Part shown: positions 49,454 to 57,979 of the stretch, piece after piece
Numbering within the stretch: the first letter of the stretch is position 1
Layout of the letters: each line of letters starts with the position of its first letter
Assembly: GCF_034351645.1 (NCBI RefSeq)
Contig: NZ_CP133782.1
Span: 2,051,001-2,115,000, forward strand
Reading direction: 5' to 3'
DNA from: Pseudomonas sp. DC1.2
GTDB taxonomy: Bacteria > Pseudomonadota > Gammaproteobacteria > Pseudomonadales > Pseudomonadaceae
Length of the DNA: 64,000 nt
Made by a program: the position numbers and the translations under genes
Notes under the pieces: generated by a model
The model's database searches: none
The model's input: the letters and a program-made list of their open reading frames with translations, nothing else
Told to the model about the DNA's origin: nothing

Positions 49454-49482
49454 CTTGTTTTTTTTGAAGGTAGCCCCCATCT
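49454..49482 (+). promoter_or_regulatory. Probable sigma32 heat-shock promoter of lon
   Basis: CTTGTTT (49454-49460) and CCCCATCT (49475-49482) are separated by 14 bp, close to the sigma32 consensus CTTGAAA-N11-15-CCCCATnT. It lies 59 bp before the lon start, after the clpX terminator. Confidence 0.6.
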
Positions 49483-49540
49483 TGGTTTCAAGTTTACTTC
49501 CATCTGTTTACGGCCTTATGGCCGCCGTAGAGGCGAAATC

Positions 49541-51937
49541 ATGAAGACAACCATCGAATTGCCTCTCCTGCCATTGCGTGATGTTGTGGTTTATCCGCAC
49601 ATGGTTATCCCGCTGTTCGTGGGGCGCGAGAAATCCATCGAAGCCCTCGAGGCTGCGATGACGGGTGACAAGCAGATTCTTCTGCTGGCTCAGAGAAACC
49701 CTGCTGATGACGATCCCGGTGAAGAAGCGCTTTATCGCGTAGGCACTGTCGCTACCGTTCTGCAGTTGCTTAAACTGCCCGATGGCACCGTGAAGGTTCT
49801 GGTCGAGGGCGAACAGCGTGGCGCCGTTGAGCGCTTCAGCGAAGTGGACGGCCACTGCCGCGCGGAAGTTTCACTGATTGACGAAGTCGACGCGCCTGAG
49901 CGCGAGTCGGAAGTGTTTGTGCGCAGCCTGCTGGCTCAGTTCGAGCAATATGTGCAGTTGGGCAAAAAAGTCCCCGCTGAAGTCCTGTCCTCACTCAACA
50001 GCATCGATGAGCCAGGCCGCTTGGTCGACACCATGGCCGCACACATGGCCCTGAAGATCGAGCAAAAGCAGGAAATCCTCGAAATAATTGATTTGTCGGC
50101 CAGGGTCGAGCACGTTCTTGCATTGCTGGACGCTGAGATCGATTTGCTGCAAGTCGAAAAACGTATTCGCGGTCGCGTCAAAAAACAAATGGAGCGCAGT
50201 CAGCGCGAGTACTACCTGAATGAGCAGATGAAGGCCATTCAGAAAGAGCTCGGCGACAGCGATGAAGGCCACAACGAAATCGAAGAGCTGAAAAAACGTA
50301 TCGACGCAGCAGGTCTGCCGAAGGATGCGTTGGCCAAGGCCACGGCGGAGCTGAACAAGCTGAAGCAAATGTCGCCAATGTCAGCGGAAGCGACAGTGGT
50401 GCGTTCCTATATTGACTGGTTGGTACAAGTGCCGTGGAAGGCTCAGAGCAAAGTGCGTCTGGATCTTGCTCGTGCCGAAGACATTCTCGACGCTGACCAT
50501 TACGGTCTGGATGAAGTTAAAGAGCGGATTCTTGAATACCTCGCCGTGCAAAAGCGTGTGAAGAAAATTCGTGGTCCGGTGCTGTGCCTCGTCGGTCCTC
50601 CGGGGGTGGGTAAAACCTCTCTGGCAGAGTCTATTGCTCATGCCACTAACCGCAAGTTTGTTCGTATGGCACTTGGTGGCGTGCGTGATGAAGCGGAAAT
50701 TCGTGGTCATCGCCGTACTTACATCGGTTCGATGCCAGGAAGATTGATTCAAAAGATGACAAAGGTCGGTGTCCGCAACCCGCTGTTCCTGCTCGATGAA
50801 ATCGACAAGATGGGCAGCGACATGCGTGGTGACCCGGCATCTGCGTTGTTGGAGGTGCTTGATCCTGAGCAGAACCACAATTTCAACGATCACTACCTTG
50901 AAGTCGACTATGACCTTTCGGATGTGATGTTCCTTTGCACTGCAAACTCCATGAATATTCCTCCGGCGCTGCTGGACCGGATGGAAGTCATTCGTTTGCC
51001 GGGTTATACCGAAGACGAGAAGATCAACATCGCCGTCAAATACCTTTCGCCCAAGCAAATTGCGGCCAACGGTCTGAAGAAAGGCGAACTCGAGTTCGAT
51101 GCCGAGGCGATCCGCGACATCATTCGTTACTACACCCGTGAAGCCGGCGTTCGCGGGCTTGAACGCCAGATTGCCAAGGTTTGCCGCAAGACTGTCAAAG
51201 AGCATGCGACGGAAAAACGCTTCTCGGTGCAGGTTACTGCCGAGATGCTGGAGCACTTCCTGGGTGTGCGTAAATTCCGTTACGGGCTGGCCGAGTCTCA
51301 GGATCAGATCGGTCAGGTGACGGGTCTGGCTTGGACTCAGGTAGGCGGTGAATTACTCACCATCGAAGCGGCTGTCGTGCCGGGTAAAGGCCAGTTGATC
51401 AAGACCGGCTCTCTGGGTGATGTGATGGTCGAGTCGATCACGGCTGCTCTGACTGTCGTCCGCAGTCGTGCCAAGAGCTTGGGGATCCCCTTGGACTTCC
51501 ACGAGAAGCGCGACACGCACATCCATATGCCGGAGGGGGCGACCCCTAAGGACGGCCCTAGCGCTGGTGTAGGCATGTGCACGGCCCTGGTGTCGGCATT
51601 GACCGGGATTCCGGTACGCGCTGATGTTGCCATGACAGGTGAAATTACCTTGCGTGGACAGGTGTTGGCGATCGGTGGTTTGAAAGAAAAACTACTGGCA
51701 GCACACCGTGGCGGGATCAAGACGGTGATCATTCCGGAAGAGAACGTACGCGATCTCAAGGAAATTCCTGACAACATCAAGCGTGATCTGCAGATTAAAC
51801 CAGTTAAATGGATTGACGAGGTCCTGCAAATTGCGCTGCAATACGCGCCGGAGCCCTTGCCGGATGTGGCTCCGGAGATCGTTACAAAGGATGAGAAGCG
51901 CGAGTCTGACTCTAAGGAAAGAATTAGCACGCATTAG
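49541..51937 (+). CDS. lon: ATP-dependent protease Lon
   Basis: Lon degrades misfolded and regulatory proteins. The 798-residue protein has the N-terminal LAN substrate domain (LPLLPLRDVVVYPHMVIPLFVG), a coiled region, the AAA+ module with Walker A GPPGVGKTSLAESIA and Walker B FLLDEIDKM, and the Ser-Lys protease domain with Ser in PKDGPSAGVGMCTA and Lys in GGLKEKLLAAHR. All catalytic residues are present. It follows a sigma32-like promoter and precedes hupB, the usual pseudomonad order. Confidence 0.96.
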   Translation: MKTTIELPLLPLRDVVVYPHMVIPLFVGREKSIEALEAAMTGDKQILLLAQRNPADDDPGEEALYRVGTVATVLQLLKLPDGTVKVLVEGEQRGAVERFSEVDGHCRAEVSLIDEVDAPERESEVFVRSLLAQFEQYVQLGKKVPAEVLSSLNSIDEPGRLVDTMAAHMALKIEQKQEILEIIDLSARVEHVLALLDAEIDLLQVEKRIRGRVKKQMERSQREYYLNEQMKAIQKELGDSDEGHNEIEELKKRIDAAGLPKDALAKATAELNKLKQMSPMSAEATVVRSYIDWLVQVPWKAQSKVRLDLARAEDILDADHYGLDEVKERILEYLAVQKRVKKIRGPVLCLVGPPGVGKTSLAESIAHATNRKFVRMALGGVRDEAEIRGHRRTYIGSMPGRLIQKMTKVGVRNPLFLLDEIDKMGSDMRGDPASALLEVLDPEQNHNFNDHYLEVDYDLSDVMFLCTANSMNIPPALLDRMEVIRLPGYTEDEKINIAVKYLSPKQIAANGLKKGELEFDAEAIRDIIRYYTREAGVRGLERQIAKVCRKTVKEHATEKRFSVQVTAEMLEHFLGVRKFRYGLAESQDQIGQVTGLAWTQVGGELLTIEAAVVPGKGQLIKTGSLGDVMVESITAALTVVRSRAKSLGIPLDFHEKRDTHIHMPEGATPKDGPSAGVGMCTALVSALTGIPVRADVAMTGEITLRGQVLAIGGLKEKLLAAHRGGIKTVIIPEENVRDLKEIPDNIKRDLQIKPVKWIDEVLQIALQYAPEPLPDVAPEIVTKDEKRESDSKERISTH

Positions 51938-51961
51938 TACGGATTTGCCTGGGGGGCTTCC

Positions 51962-51990
51962 TTGACAGCTTTTTAGAGCCCTTGTTATAA
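51962..51990 (+). promoter_or_regulatory. Probable sigma70 promoter of hupB
   Basis: TTGACA (51962-51967) and TTATAA (51985-51990) are exactly 17 bp apart, about 95 bp before the hupB start. The spacer holds half of a short hairpin (AGAGCC...GGCTCT). Confidence 0.65.
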
Positions 51991-52085
51991 AGCGGCTCTT
52001 AAGTGTCTGTAGGCCATTCAGCACTCGTTTTTGCTTTCACCAAAAAACTTAGAATCATACTCAAATAGATATAAGGGGACTTAGA

Positions 52086-52358
52086 GTGAACAAGTCGGAA
52101 CTGATTGATGCTATCGCTGCATCCGCTGATATCCCGAAAGCTGCTGCTGGCCGTGCGCTGGACGCTGTGATCGAATCCGTCACTGGCGCTCTCAAGGCTG
52201 GCGACTCCGTTGTTCTGGTTGGCTTCGGTACGTTCTCCGTAACCGATCGTCCGGCTCGCATCGGTCGTAACCCACAGACCGGTAAGACGCTGGAAATCGC
52301 AGCCGCCAAAAAACCAGGTTTCAAAGCCGGTAAAGCACTGAAAGAAGCTGTTAACTAA
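52086..52358 (+). CDS. hupB: HU histone-like DNA-binding protein, beta type
   Basis: HU bends and compacts DNA. The 90-residue protein opens [20 protein letters not shown], has the conserved [21 protein letters not shown] arm region (beta-ribbon that inserts at a Pro-induced kink) and ends [11 protein letters not shown]. Translation starts at GTG 52086 after AAGGGGAC. Position directly after lon is the classical hupB site. It is followed by a tRNA-like relic and ppiD. Confidence 0.95.
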   Translation: MNKSELIDAIAASADIPKAAAGRALDAVIESVTGALKAGDSVVLVGFGTFSVTDRPARIGRNPQTGKTLEIAAAKKPGFKAGKALKEAVN

Positions 52359-52411
52359 GTTCGATTCAGGTTTTTACCTATCCGGGTCGGGGTCATGCCT
52401 GACCTGGCAGC

Positions 52412-52489
52412 GGAGCGGTCGTCCAATCAGCAATTTGCCGATTTGAGACGCCGAGGCTCGCAAGTTCGAGTCATCGGTCCGCTCCGCCA
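52412..52489 (+). pseudogene. Degenerate tRNA-Asp-like sequence
   Basis: 78 nt with a perfect tRNA-Asp-type acceptor (GGAGCGG, 52412-52418, pairing with CCGCTCC, 52479-52485), discriminator G and encoded CCA, and a T-loop GTTCGAGTC. The D-arm and anticodon arm have decayed: no GTC anticodon stem can be folded, and alternative pairings (CCGAT/ATCGG) appear instead. A terminator follows at 52498. It could instead be a structured sRNA built on a tRNA scaffold. Confidence 0.7.
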
Positions 52490-52497
52490 GTTACGAG

Positions 52498-52526
52498 AAG
52501 GCGCATCCTCGGATGCGCCTTTCTTC
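52498..52526 (+). terminator. Terminator after the tRNA-like relic
   Basis: AAGGCGCATCC (52498-52508) and GGATGCGCCTT (52511-52521) with a 2-nt loop, followed by TTCTTC. Strong stem, moderate T-run. Confidence 0.8.
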
Positions 52527-52591
52527 TATCCGGATTCTACCCACGCTCCACGGTTGCCTAATTTTGAAGTTCAACCGTTTCTGGGGGACGC

Positions 52592-54463
52592 ATGCTGCAG
52601 AATATCAGGGACAATTCACAAGGCTGGATTGCCAAGACCATTATTGGAGTCATCGTTGCACTGATGGCTTTGACCGGTTTCGACGCCATCTTCAAGGCCA
52701 CTACGCACAGCAATGATGCGGCCAAGGTCAACGGTGAAGAAATTAGCCAGAACGAGCTCAGTCAGGCCGTCGATATGCAACGCCGTCAGCTGATGCAACA
52801 GCTGGGCAAGGATTTCGATGCCTCATTGCTTGACGAAAAGATGCTACGCGAATCAGCGCTTAAAGGCCTGATCGATCGTAAGCTGCTGCTGCAAGGCGCA
52901 GAAAAATCGAAATTTGCGTTCTCTGAAGCCTCCTTGGACCAAGTGATCCTGCTGACGCCGGAGTTCCAGGTCGACGGTAAGTTCAGCTCTGAGCGTTTTG
53001 ACCAAGTGATTCGTCAACTGGGCTACAGTCGGCTGCAGTTCCGCCAGATGCTGGCTCAGGAAATGCTGATCGGCCAGTTGCGCGCCGGCTTGGCGGGCAG
53101 TGGTTTTGTCACCGATGCACAGGTCTTGGCTTTCGCTCGTCTGGAAAAACAGACTCGTGATTTCGCTTTCCTGAACATCAAGGTGGACCCTGCAGCGGTG
53201 AAGTTGACCGACGATGAGGTCAAGGCCTACTACGACGAACACGCCAAGGAATTCATGACACCTGATCAGGTTGTTATTGATTATCTGGAGTTGAAGAAGG
53301 CTTCATTCTTTGATCAGGTCGCCGTCAAGGACGAAGACCTGCAAGCGGCGTATCAGAAAGAAATCGCTAACCTGGCTGAACAACGTCGTGCTGCGCACAT
53401 TTTGATCGAAGTTAACGACAAGATGACCGAAGCCCAAGCCAAGGCCAAGATCGAAGAGATTCAAGCGCGCCTGGCAAAGGGTGAGAAGTTCGAAGCTCTG
53501 GCTAAAGAGTTCTCCCAGGATCCGGGTTCGGCGAGCAGTGGGGGCGATCTCGGATATGCAGGTCCTGGCGTTTACGATCCAGCCTTTGAAAAAGCGCTGT
53601 ACTCGTTGACCAAGGATCAGGTCTCGGCTCCGGTTCGTACCGACTTCGGTTTCCACCTTATCAAGCTGTTGGGTGTTGAAGCGCCTGAGGTGCCGACGTT
53701 TGCCAGCTTGAAAAACAAGCTGACTCGCGAACTGAAAACCCAGCAGGTCGAACAACGATTTGTCGAGGCCACGAAGCAACTGGAAGACTCGTCATTCGAA
53801 GCGTCCGACTTGGCCCAGCCAGCGCAAGACCTGAAGCTGACCGTTCACACTTCGGCTCCGTTCGGCCGTGAGGGGGGGGACGGTGTTGCCGCCAATCGTG
53901 CTGTTGTGACAGCTGCGTTCAGTCCGGAAGTGCTGGATGAAGGTGCCAACAGCACCGCCATTGAGCTGGACCCGGAAACGGTGATCGTCTTGCGTGCCAA
54001 GGAGCATCGCAAGCCTGCGCAACTGCCACTGGAAGCTGTCGCTGCCAGCATCCGCGTGCAATTGGCCAAGGAACACGCAAGTGCCGCCGCCAAGACCAAG
54101 GCTGAGGCGTTGATTGTTAGCCTACGCGATGGCAAGACGCCGCTTGATAAGCCAATCGACGGCCAGAGCTGGAAGATCACTGAAGCGGCCACTCGCGCTC
54201 AGGAGGGGGTTGACCCTACTGTTCTGCAAGCGCTGTTCCGCATGCCCAAGCCTGTGGCCAAGGGTAAGCCAACCTTCAGCAATGTGACCCTGGCCGATGG
54301 TAGCCTGGTGATCGTCCGTCTGAACGGCGTCAACGAAGCTGCTGCGCCGACCGATGAAGAGAAGGCTCAATACCGTCGCTTCCTCGCCTCGCGTATTGGT
54401 CAGCAAGACTTTGCTGCCTTCCGCAAACAGCTGGAAAGTCAGGCTGACATCAAGCATTACTGA
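52592..54463 (+). CDS. ppiD: Periplasmic folding chaperone PpiD (SurA-like)
   Basis: PpiD is an inner-membrane-anchored parvulin-like protein that helps newly exported proteins fold. The 623-residue protein has one N-terminal helix (IAKTIIGVIVALMALTGFDA, about residues 14-33), SurA-N-like helical domains, and a parvulin domain (about 260-360: AEQRRAAHILIEVN...DLGYAGPGVYDPAFEKALYS...FGFHLIKLL). The remaining C-terminal part is helical. It ends before a terminator that carries the second group IIC intron copy. Confidence 0.94.
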   Translation: MLQNIRDNSQGWIAKTIIGVIVALMALTGFDAIFKATTHSNDAAKVNGEEISQNELSQAVDMQRRQLMQQLGKDFDASLLDEKMLRESALKGLIDRKLLLQGAEKSKFAFSEASLDQVILLTPEFQVDGKFSSERFDQVIRQLGYSRLQFRQMLAQEMLIGQLRAGLAGSGFVTDAQVLAFARLEKQTRDFAFLNIKVDPAAVKLTDDEVKAYYDEHAKEFMTPDQVVIDYLELKKASFFDQVAVKDEDLQAAYQKEIANLAEQRRAAHILIEVNDKMTEAQAKAKIEEIQARLAKGEKFEALAKEFSQDPGSASSGGDLGYAGPGVYDPAFEKALYSLTKDQVSAPVRTDFGFHLIKLLGVEAPEVPTFASLKNKLTRELKTQQVEQRFVEATKQLEDSSFEASDLAQPAQDLKLTVHTSAPFGREGGDGVAANRAVVTAAFSPEVLDEGANSTAIELDPETVIVLRAKEHRKPAQLPLEAVAASIRVQLAKEHASAAAKTKAEALIVSLRDGKTPLDKPIDGQSWKITEAATRAQEGVDPTVLQALFRMPKPVAKGKPTFSNVTLADGSLVIVRLNGVNEAAAPTDEEKAQYRRFLASRIGQQDFAAFRKQLESQADIKHY

Positions 54464-54488
54464 TGCCTGATTGAGGTGTCTGCAACAT

Positions 54489-54518
54489 AAAACCCCGGCC
54501 TAAAAGCTGGGGTTTTTT
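54489..54518 (+). terminator. Terminator of ppiD, insertion target of intron 2
   Basis: AACCCCGGC and GCTGGGGTT pair (with one G-T) around CTAAAA, followed by TTTT. The intron 2 remnant starts immediately after. Confidence 0.85.
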
Positions 54519-54521
54519 GTG

Positions 54522-55506
54522 GTGCGCCAGGCATGGCGCGTTGCGCGCAAGCGCAACCAGTTTGGCTGTGGTGGCCACGCTGGTGACTTGGAGGTGCAAG
54601 TCCTCTACACACCCGGCAAGGGGAAGTATTAGCCGAAGGCAAGGGTGTCGCGGGTGACTGCGAATCTGAAGGAAGCCTTACCTCGAGGCCGGCGTGATGT
54701 CAGGCGGTATCGCCAGTCGACGGCAGGAAGGGACGCCGCAAGGCGGCCCGCTCTCGCCGTTGCTGTCGAACATCCTGCTCAACGAACTCGATCGCGAGCT
54801 GGAACGGCGGGGTCATTGCTTCGTGCGCTACGCCGATGATGCGAACATTTATGTGCGCAGTCGTCGTGCTGGGGCGCGAGTGATGGCCAGTGTTGAGCGC
54901 TTTCTCAATCGGCGTCTGAAACTGACGTTGAACCGGGAAAAGAGCCGTGTGGCAAGGCCTTGGGCCTGTGACTATCTGGGTTATGGGATGAGCTGGCATC
55001 AACAGCCGAGGCTAAGAGTGGCGACGATGAGTCTGGGTCGTTTACGCGACCGACTCAGAGACCTGCTGCGCGGAGCGCGGGGCCACAAGATGGCGAACGT
55101 CATCGAGCGGATAAACCCCGTACTACGCGGTTGGGCTGGCTACTTCAAGCTGAGTCAGAGCAAGCGGCCCCTTGAGGAACTGGACGGCTGGGTGCGGCAT
55201 AAACTTCGCTGCATCATCTGGCGTCAATGGAAGCAGCCCTCTACGAGGGCGCGCAACTTGATGCGCTTAGGACTCAGCGAAGCGCGTGCCTGCAAATCAG
55301 CGTTCAACGGTCGAGGTCCATGGTGGAGCTCGGGAGCGCCACATATGAATCAGGCGCTGCCGAAGAAACTGTGGGATGGACTCGGGCTGGTCTCGATACT
55401 GGATACGATAAACCGGCTTAGCCGTATAACCTGAACCGCCGTATACGGAACCGTATGTACGGTGGTGTGAGAGGACGGCGGCTGTGAAGCCGCCTCCTAC
55501 TCGAAT
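54522..55506 (+). mobile_element. Group IIC intron, internally deleted copy (intron 2)
   Basis: 985 bp. It matches the first 159 bp and the last 826 bp of intron 1, with an exact 935-bp deletion (corresponding to 34026-34960 of intron 1); TTA is present at both deletion ends in intron 1, so the break is a 3-bp microhomology. By eye only three base differences remain (e.g. GTATTAG for GTGTTAG, GCTAAGAG for GCTGAGAG). Most of the ribozyme core and the RT N-terminus are gone, so it should not splice or move by itself. Confidence 0.9.
54694..55434 (+). pseudogene. Truncated intron reverse transcriptase (C-terminal 60%)
   Basis: The open frame of 246 codons is the C-terminal part of the group IIC RT, starting at what would be an internal GTG-ATG. 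It keeps GTPQGGPLSP, the YADD box, and the maturase X domain, but lacks RT blocks 0-3, including the first catalytic Asp motif (VELDLEKFFD). It is a remnant of the intron 2 deletion, not a working RT; translation would need a chance start. Confidence 0.8.
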
Positions 55507-55717
55507 CGCGTAATACCGTCTGAGCGGTGGGTTTCATGACCTGTGGGTAGGCGCCGGATGAGGCTTTGCGGCAGGTCGTGGATAATTACCCGTAGGCGAC
55601 TTTCCCCTGTAAAGGATGGTCAGTCACTCTGTAACTGTTTTAAGACACTAATCGTTGCTCCACTAAGCATCGATCTGTTGCACAATACGCGCCGAACCGT
55701 TTTCTTCAGGATGTTCA

Positions 55718-56581
55718 ATGTTTAGATCATTTCCCATGCGTGCCGTCGGGCTGGCGTTGATACTGGCCACGGTTGCCGGTTGTTCGTCGAAAAAGGCTGC
55801 CATCTATGAGCATGAGAACTTCGACGACTCTGGGACGTTTTCACGCAACTACCCGGTGAGTGATGCGCAGAGCTGCGAAGCCGCGCGCCGTGCCTTGCTC
55901 AGTCAGGGCTACATCATCACCAGTAGTGATCCGAAACTGGTCAGCGGGCACAAAAGCTTTCAGCAAACTGGCGAGACTCACATGGAGATCAGCTTCAGTG
56001 TGGTGTGTGCCGAAGACGGTAGCGCCGGGCACCGTGCGACGATGTTTGCCAACGCCTTGCAAGATCGCTATGCACTGAAGAAAACCAATAATTCCGCCAG
56101 TCTTGGTGTTGGCGTGTTGGGCTCAGTGTCGATGCCGATCGGCTCGTCGGATGACTCGATGGTCAAGGTCGCCAGCGAAACGGTTTCTTCGGCCAAGTTC
56201 TACGAGCGTTTTTTTGCATTGGTGGAGCTGTTCCTGCCACCTGAAGTGAAGAAGGCCGCGCACATCACTGAAAAGCCGAAAACTGATCTTGGTATGCCGG
56301 AAGCCAAGGCCGCGCCGGCGCCGGTGGTCTCGACCCCGGCGGCCGCTGCGGAGTCCGTACCCGCCGCCGCGCCAGCGCCCGCTGCTGTGGTCGAACCGGT
56401 TGCACCGGTCGAATCCACTCCGGCACCGGCAGCCTCTGAGCCTGTGGTGCCTCCGGCTGAAGCAGCACCGATCAAGCCTAGCGAACCGACGCCATCTGCC
56501 CCTGCAGAAGAAAGCGTAACGCCGCCTCCTGCGAGTTCGTTGCCCGCTCCAACCGAGCCGATTCCTGCGCTTCCTCAATAG
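55718..56581 (+). CDS. DUF2242 lipoprotein with Pro/Ala-rich tail
   Basis: The 287-residue product has a lipoprotein signal (MRAVGLALILATVAGC, lipobox VAGC) and a DUF2242 domain (about residues 25-165: YEHENFDDSGTFSRNYPVSD then SQGYIITSSDPKLVSGHKSF). From about residue 190 it is a low-complexity Ala/Pro/Val tail (VSTPAAAAESVPAAAPAPAA), likely an extended linker at the cell surface or in the periplasm. Function unknown. ATG 55718 follows TTCAGGATG. Confidence 0.85.
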   Translation: MFRSFPMRAVGLALILATVAGCSSKKAAIYEHENFDDSGTFSRNYPVSDAQSCEAARRALLSQGYIITSSDPKLVSGHKSFQQTGETHMEISFSVVCAEDGSAGHRATMFANALQDRYALKKTNNSASLGVGVLGSVSMPIGSSDDSMVKVASETVSSAKFYERFFALVELFLPPEVKKAAHITEKPKTDLGMPEAKAAPAPVVSTPAAAAESVPAAAPAPAAVVEPVAPVESTPAPAASEPVVPPAEAAPIKPSEPTPSAPAEESVTPPPASSLPAPTEPIPALPQ

Positions 56582-56845
56582 TTAGTTTCTCGGTGTAACG
56601 GGATCGCGTCATATGACGACGATCCCGTCGCGGTTCTCCCGATTGATCTGCTTCAACGCTGGCTAATGTCCTACGGCCCGTATCGACAAAAATCCTGTGA
56701 TAAATTCCTGACCGCCTGCTACGTTTTATCAAGTAGTGGCTGAGCTTTACGTCTGCGTCATTTTTCTTTCACGCGGGCACTTTATGCTCAAGGCGCAGGT
56801 CATTTGTTCAGGCCATTTTTAAAACGAGCGGTAGGAGATTACGCA

Positions 56846-56932
56846 ATGGACGAATACCAAGAAGAGCTGCTTGATTATCAGGCTTTTGAGTTAGACCCTC
56901 TGGAGCCGGCCGAAGACGCGACCGAACTCTAG
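56846..56932 (+). CDS. Very small acidic peptide (28 aa)
   Basis: Reads MDEYQEELLDYQAFELDPLE followed by PAEDATEL. TAGGAGAT gives a good ribosome-binding site at 8-10 bp. The product is strongly acidic (about ten Asp/Glu in 28 residues) with no hydrophobic segment. A ribosome-binding site this good and a rare composition argue for a translated small gene, possibly conserved in pseudomonads. Function unknown; it is convergent with the AraC gene, 3 bp apart. Confidence 0.6.
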   Translation: MDEYQEELLDYQAFELDPLEPAEDATEL

Positions 56933-56935
56933 CGC

Positions 56936-57976
56936 TTAAGAGGATTGTCGATGACTGCGGCGAAACTCGCCGGGTGTCTGGCCGTTCCAGCGTTTGAAAG
57001 CCCTTTGAAAGGCTTCGGCAGAGGCAAACCCCAGCAGATAGGCGATCTCCCCGAAGGCGAGTTCGGTGTCGCGGATATAGGTCATCGCCAGGTCGCGGCG
57101 GGTGTCGTTGAGAATGGCGCGAAATTGCGTGCCTTCGTCTGCCAGTTTGCGCCTTAAGGTCCAGGTCGGCAGCTTCAAGCGTGCGGCCACTTCTTCAAGC
57201 CCCGGTTCCCGACCACCATTGAGCAACGGCCCCAGTAACTGAGTGATGCGTTCGCGCAGGCTGCGGGTGCGTGTCATTTGTTCCAATTCCCGTTCACACA
57301 GTTGCAGCAGATGTCGCCACGTGCTTGGGCAATGTTGCGGATTGCGCTGAGCGAGGCTGGAGAGGCTCAGACGCAGTTGATTGTGTTCGCCGCCAAAGTG
57401 GATTGGACAATCCCCTAGCACGCCATAGGCGTCGCGATAAACCGGTGCTTCGAATTCGATCTCGATCCGTTCTGCGCGCAGAGGGGAATCGCTCAAGCTG
57501 GATAATTGCGTTAGCCAGCCGGCGATGATCGAGTCCACCACGAAGCGGTTGTAGGCGTTGTAAGGGCTGATGGAGTAGAACCGCAACCACGCGCCCTGTG
57601 CGTCTTCGTGCAAGCTCGATTGGCCGCGATAGTTGGAGCCGTATAAGGCTTCGAAGCGAATCAGGCATCGCGCCGCCTCGCGAATAGTCGGTGCCTGGGC
57701 GGCGGTGACGCCGGCCAGTCCGGCCTGGTTCAGACGACTGAGTTGGCCCATGCGTAAACCAAGTGCCGGGTCGCCGGTCAATTGAATCGCGCCGTGGCCA
57801 AGACGCATGTAACGCGGGATAGACAATCGAGCACCGGCTTCAGCCAACCGAGCGCCATCGAGGCCGTATTGATCAAGCAGCGGCTGTGGGTCGATATTGT
57901 GACTCTGTACCGCATTGGCCAAGCTATGGACAAAGCCTACCGACAGATCCCCGAGGCGCATCGGGAGTGCTTTCAT
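56936..57976 (-). CDS. AraC-family transcriptional regulator (OruR-like)
   Basis: The 346-residue protein has the AraC_binding_2/arabinose-type N-terminal domain (LGDLSVGFVHSLANAVQSHN) and a C-terminal double helix-turn-helix (LEEVAARLKLPTWTLRRKLA, then EIAYLLGFASAEAFQRAFKRW). This layout is that of OruR/ornithine-type and related regulators, usually local activators. It lies 3 bp before the nitrilase-like gene on the same strand, so the two are probably co-transcribed; the divergent fadH is a possible target. Confidence 0.87.
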   Translation of the reverse strand: MKALPMRLGDLSVGFVHSLANAVQSHNIDPQPLLDQYGLDGARLAEAGARLSIPRYMRLGHGAIQLTGDPALGLRMGQLSRLNQAGLAGVTAAQAPTIREAARCLIRFEALYGSNYRGQSSLHEDAQGAWLRFYSISPYNAYNRFVVDSIIAGWLTQLSSLSDSPLRAERIEIEFEAPVYRDAYGVLGDCPIHFGGEHNQLRLSLSSLAQRNPQHCPSTWRHLLQLCERELEQMTRTRSLRERITQLLGPLLNGGREPGLEEVAARLKLPTWTLRRKLADEGTQFRAILNDTRRDLAMTYIRDTELAFGEIAYLLGFASAEAFQRAFKRWNGQTPGEFRRSHRQSS

Positions 57977-57979
57977 CGC

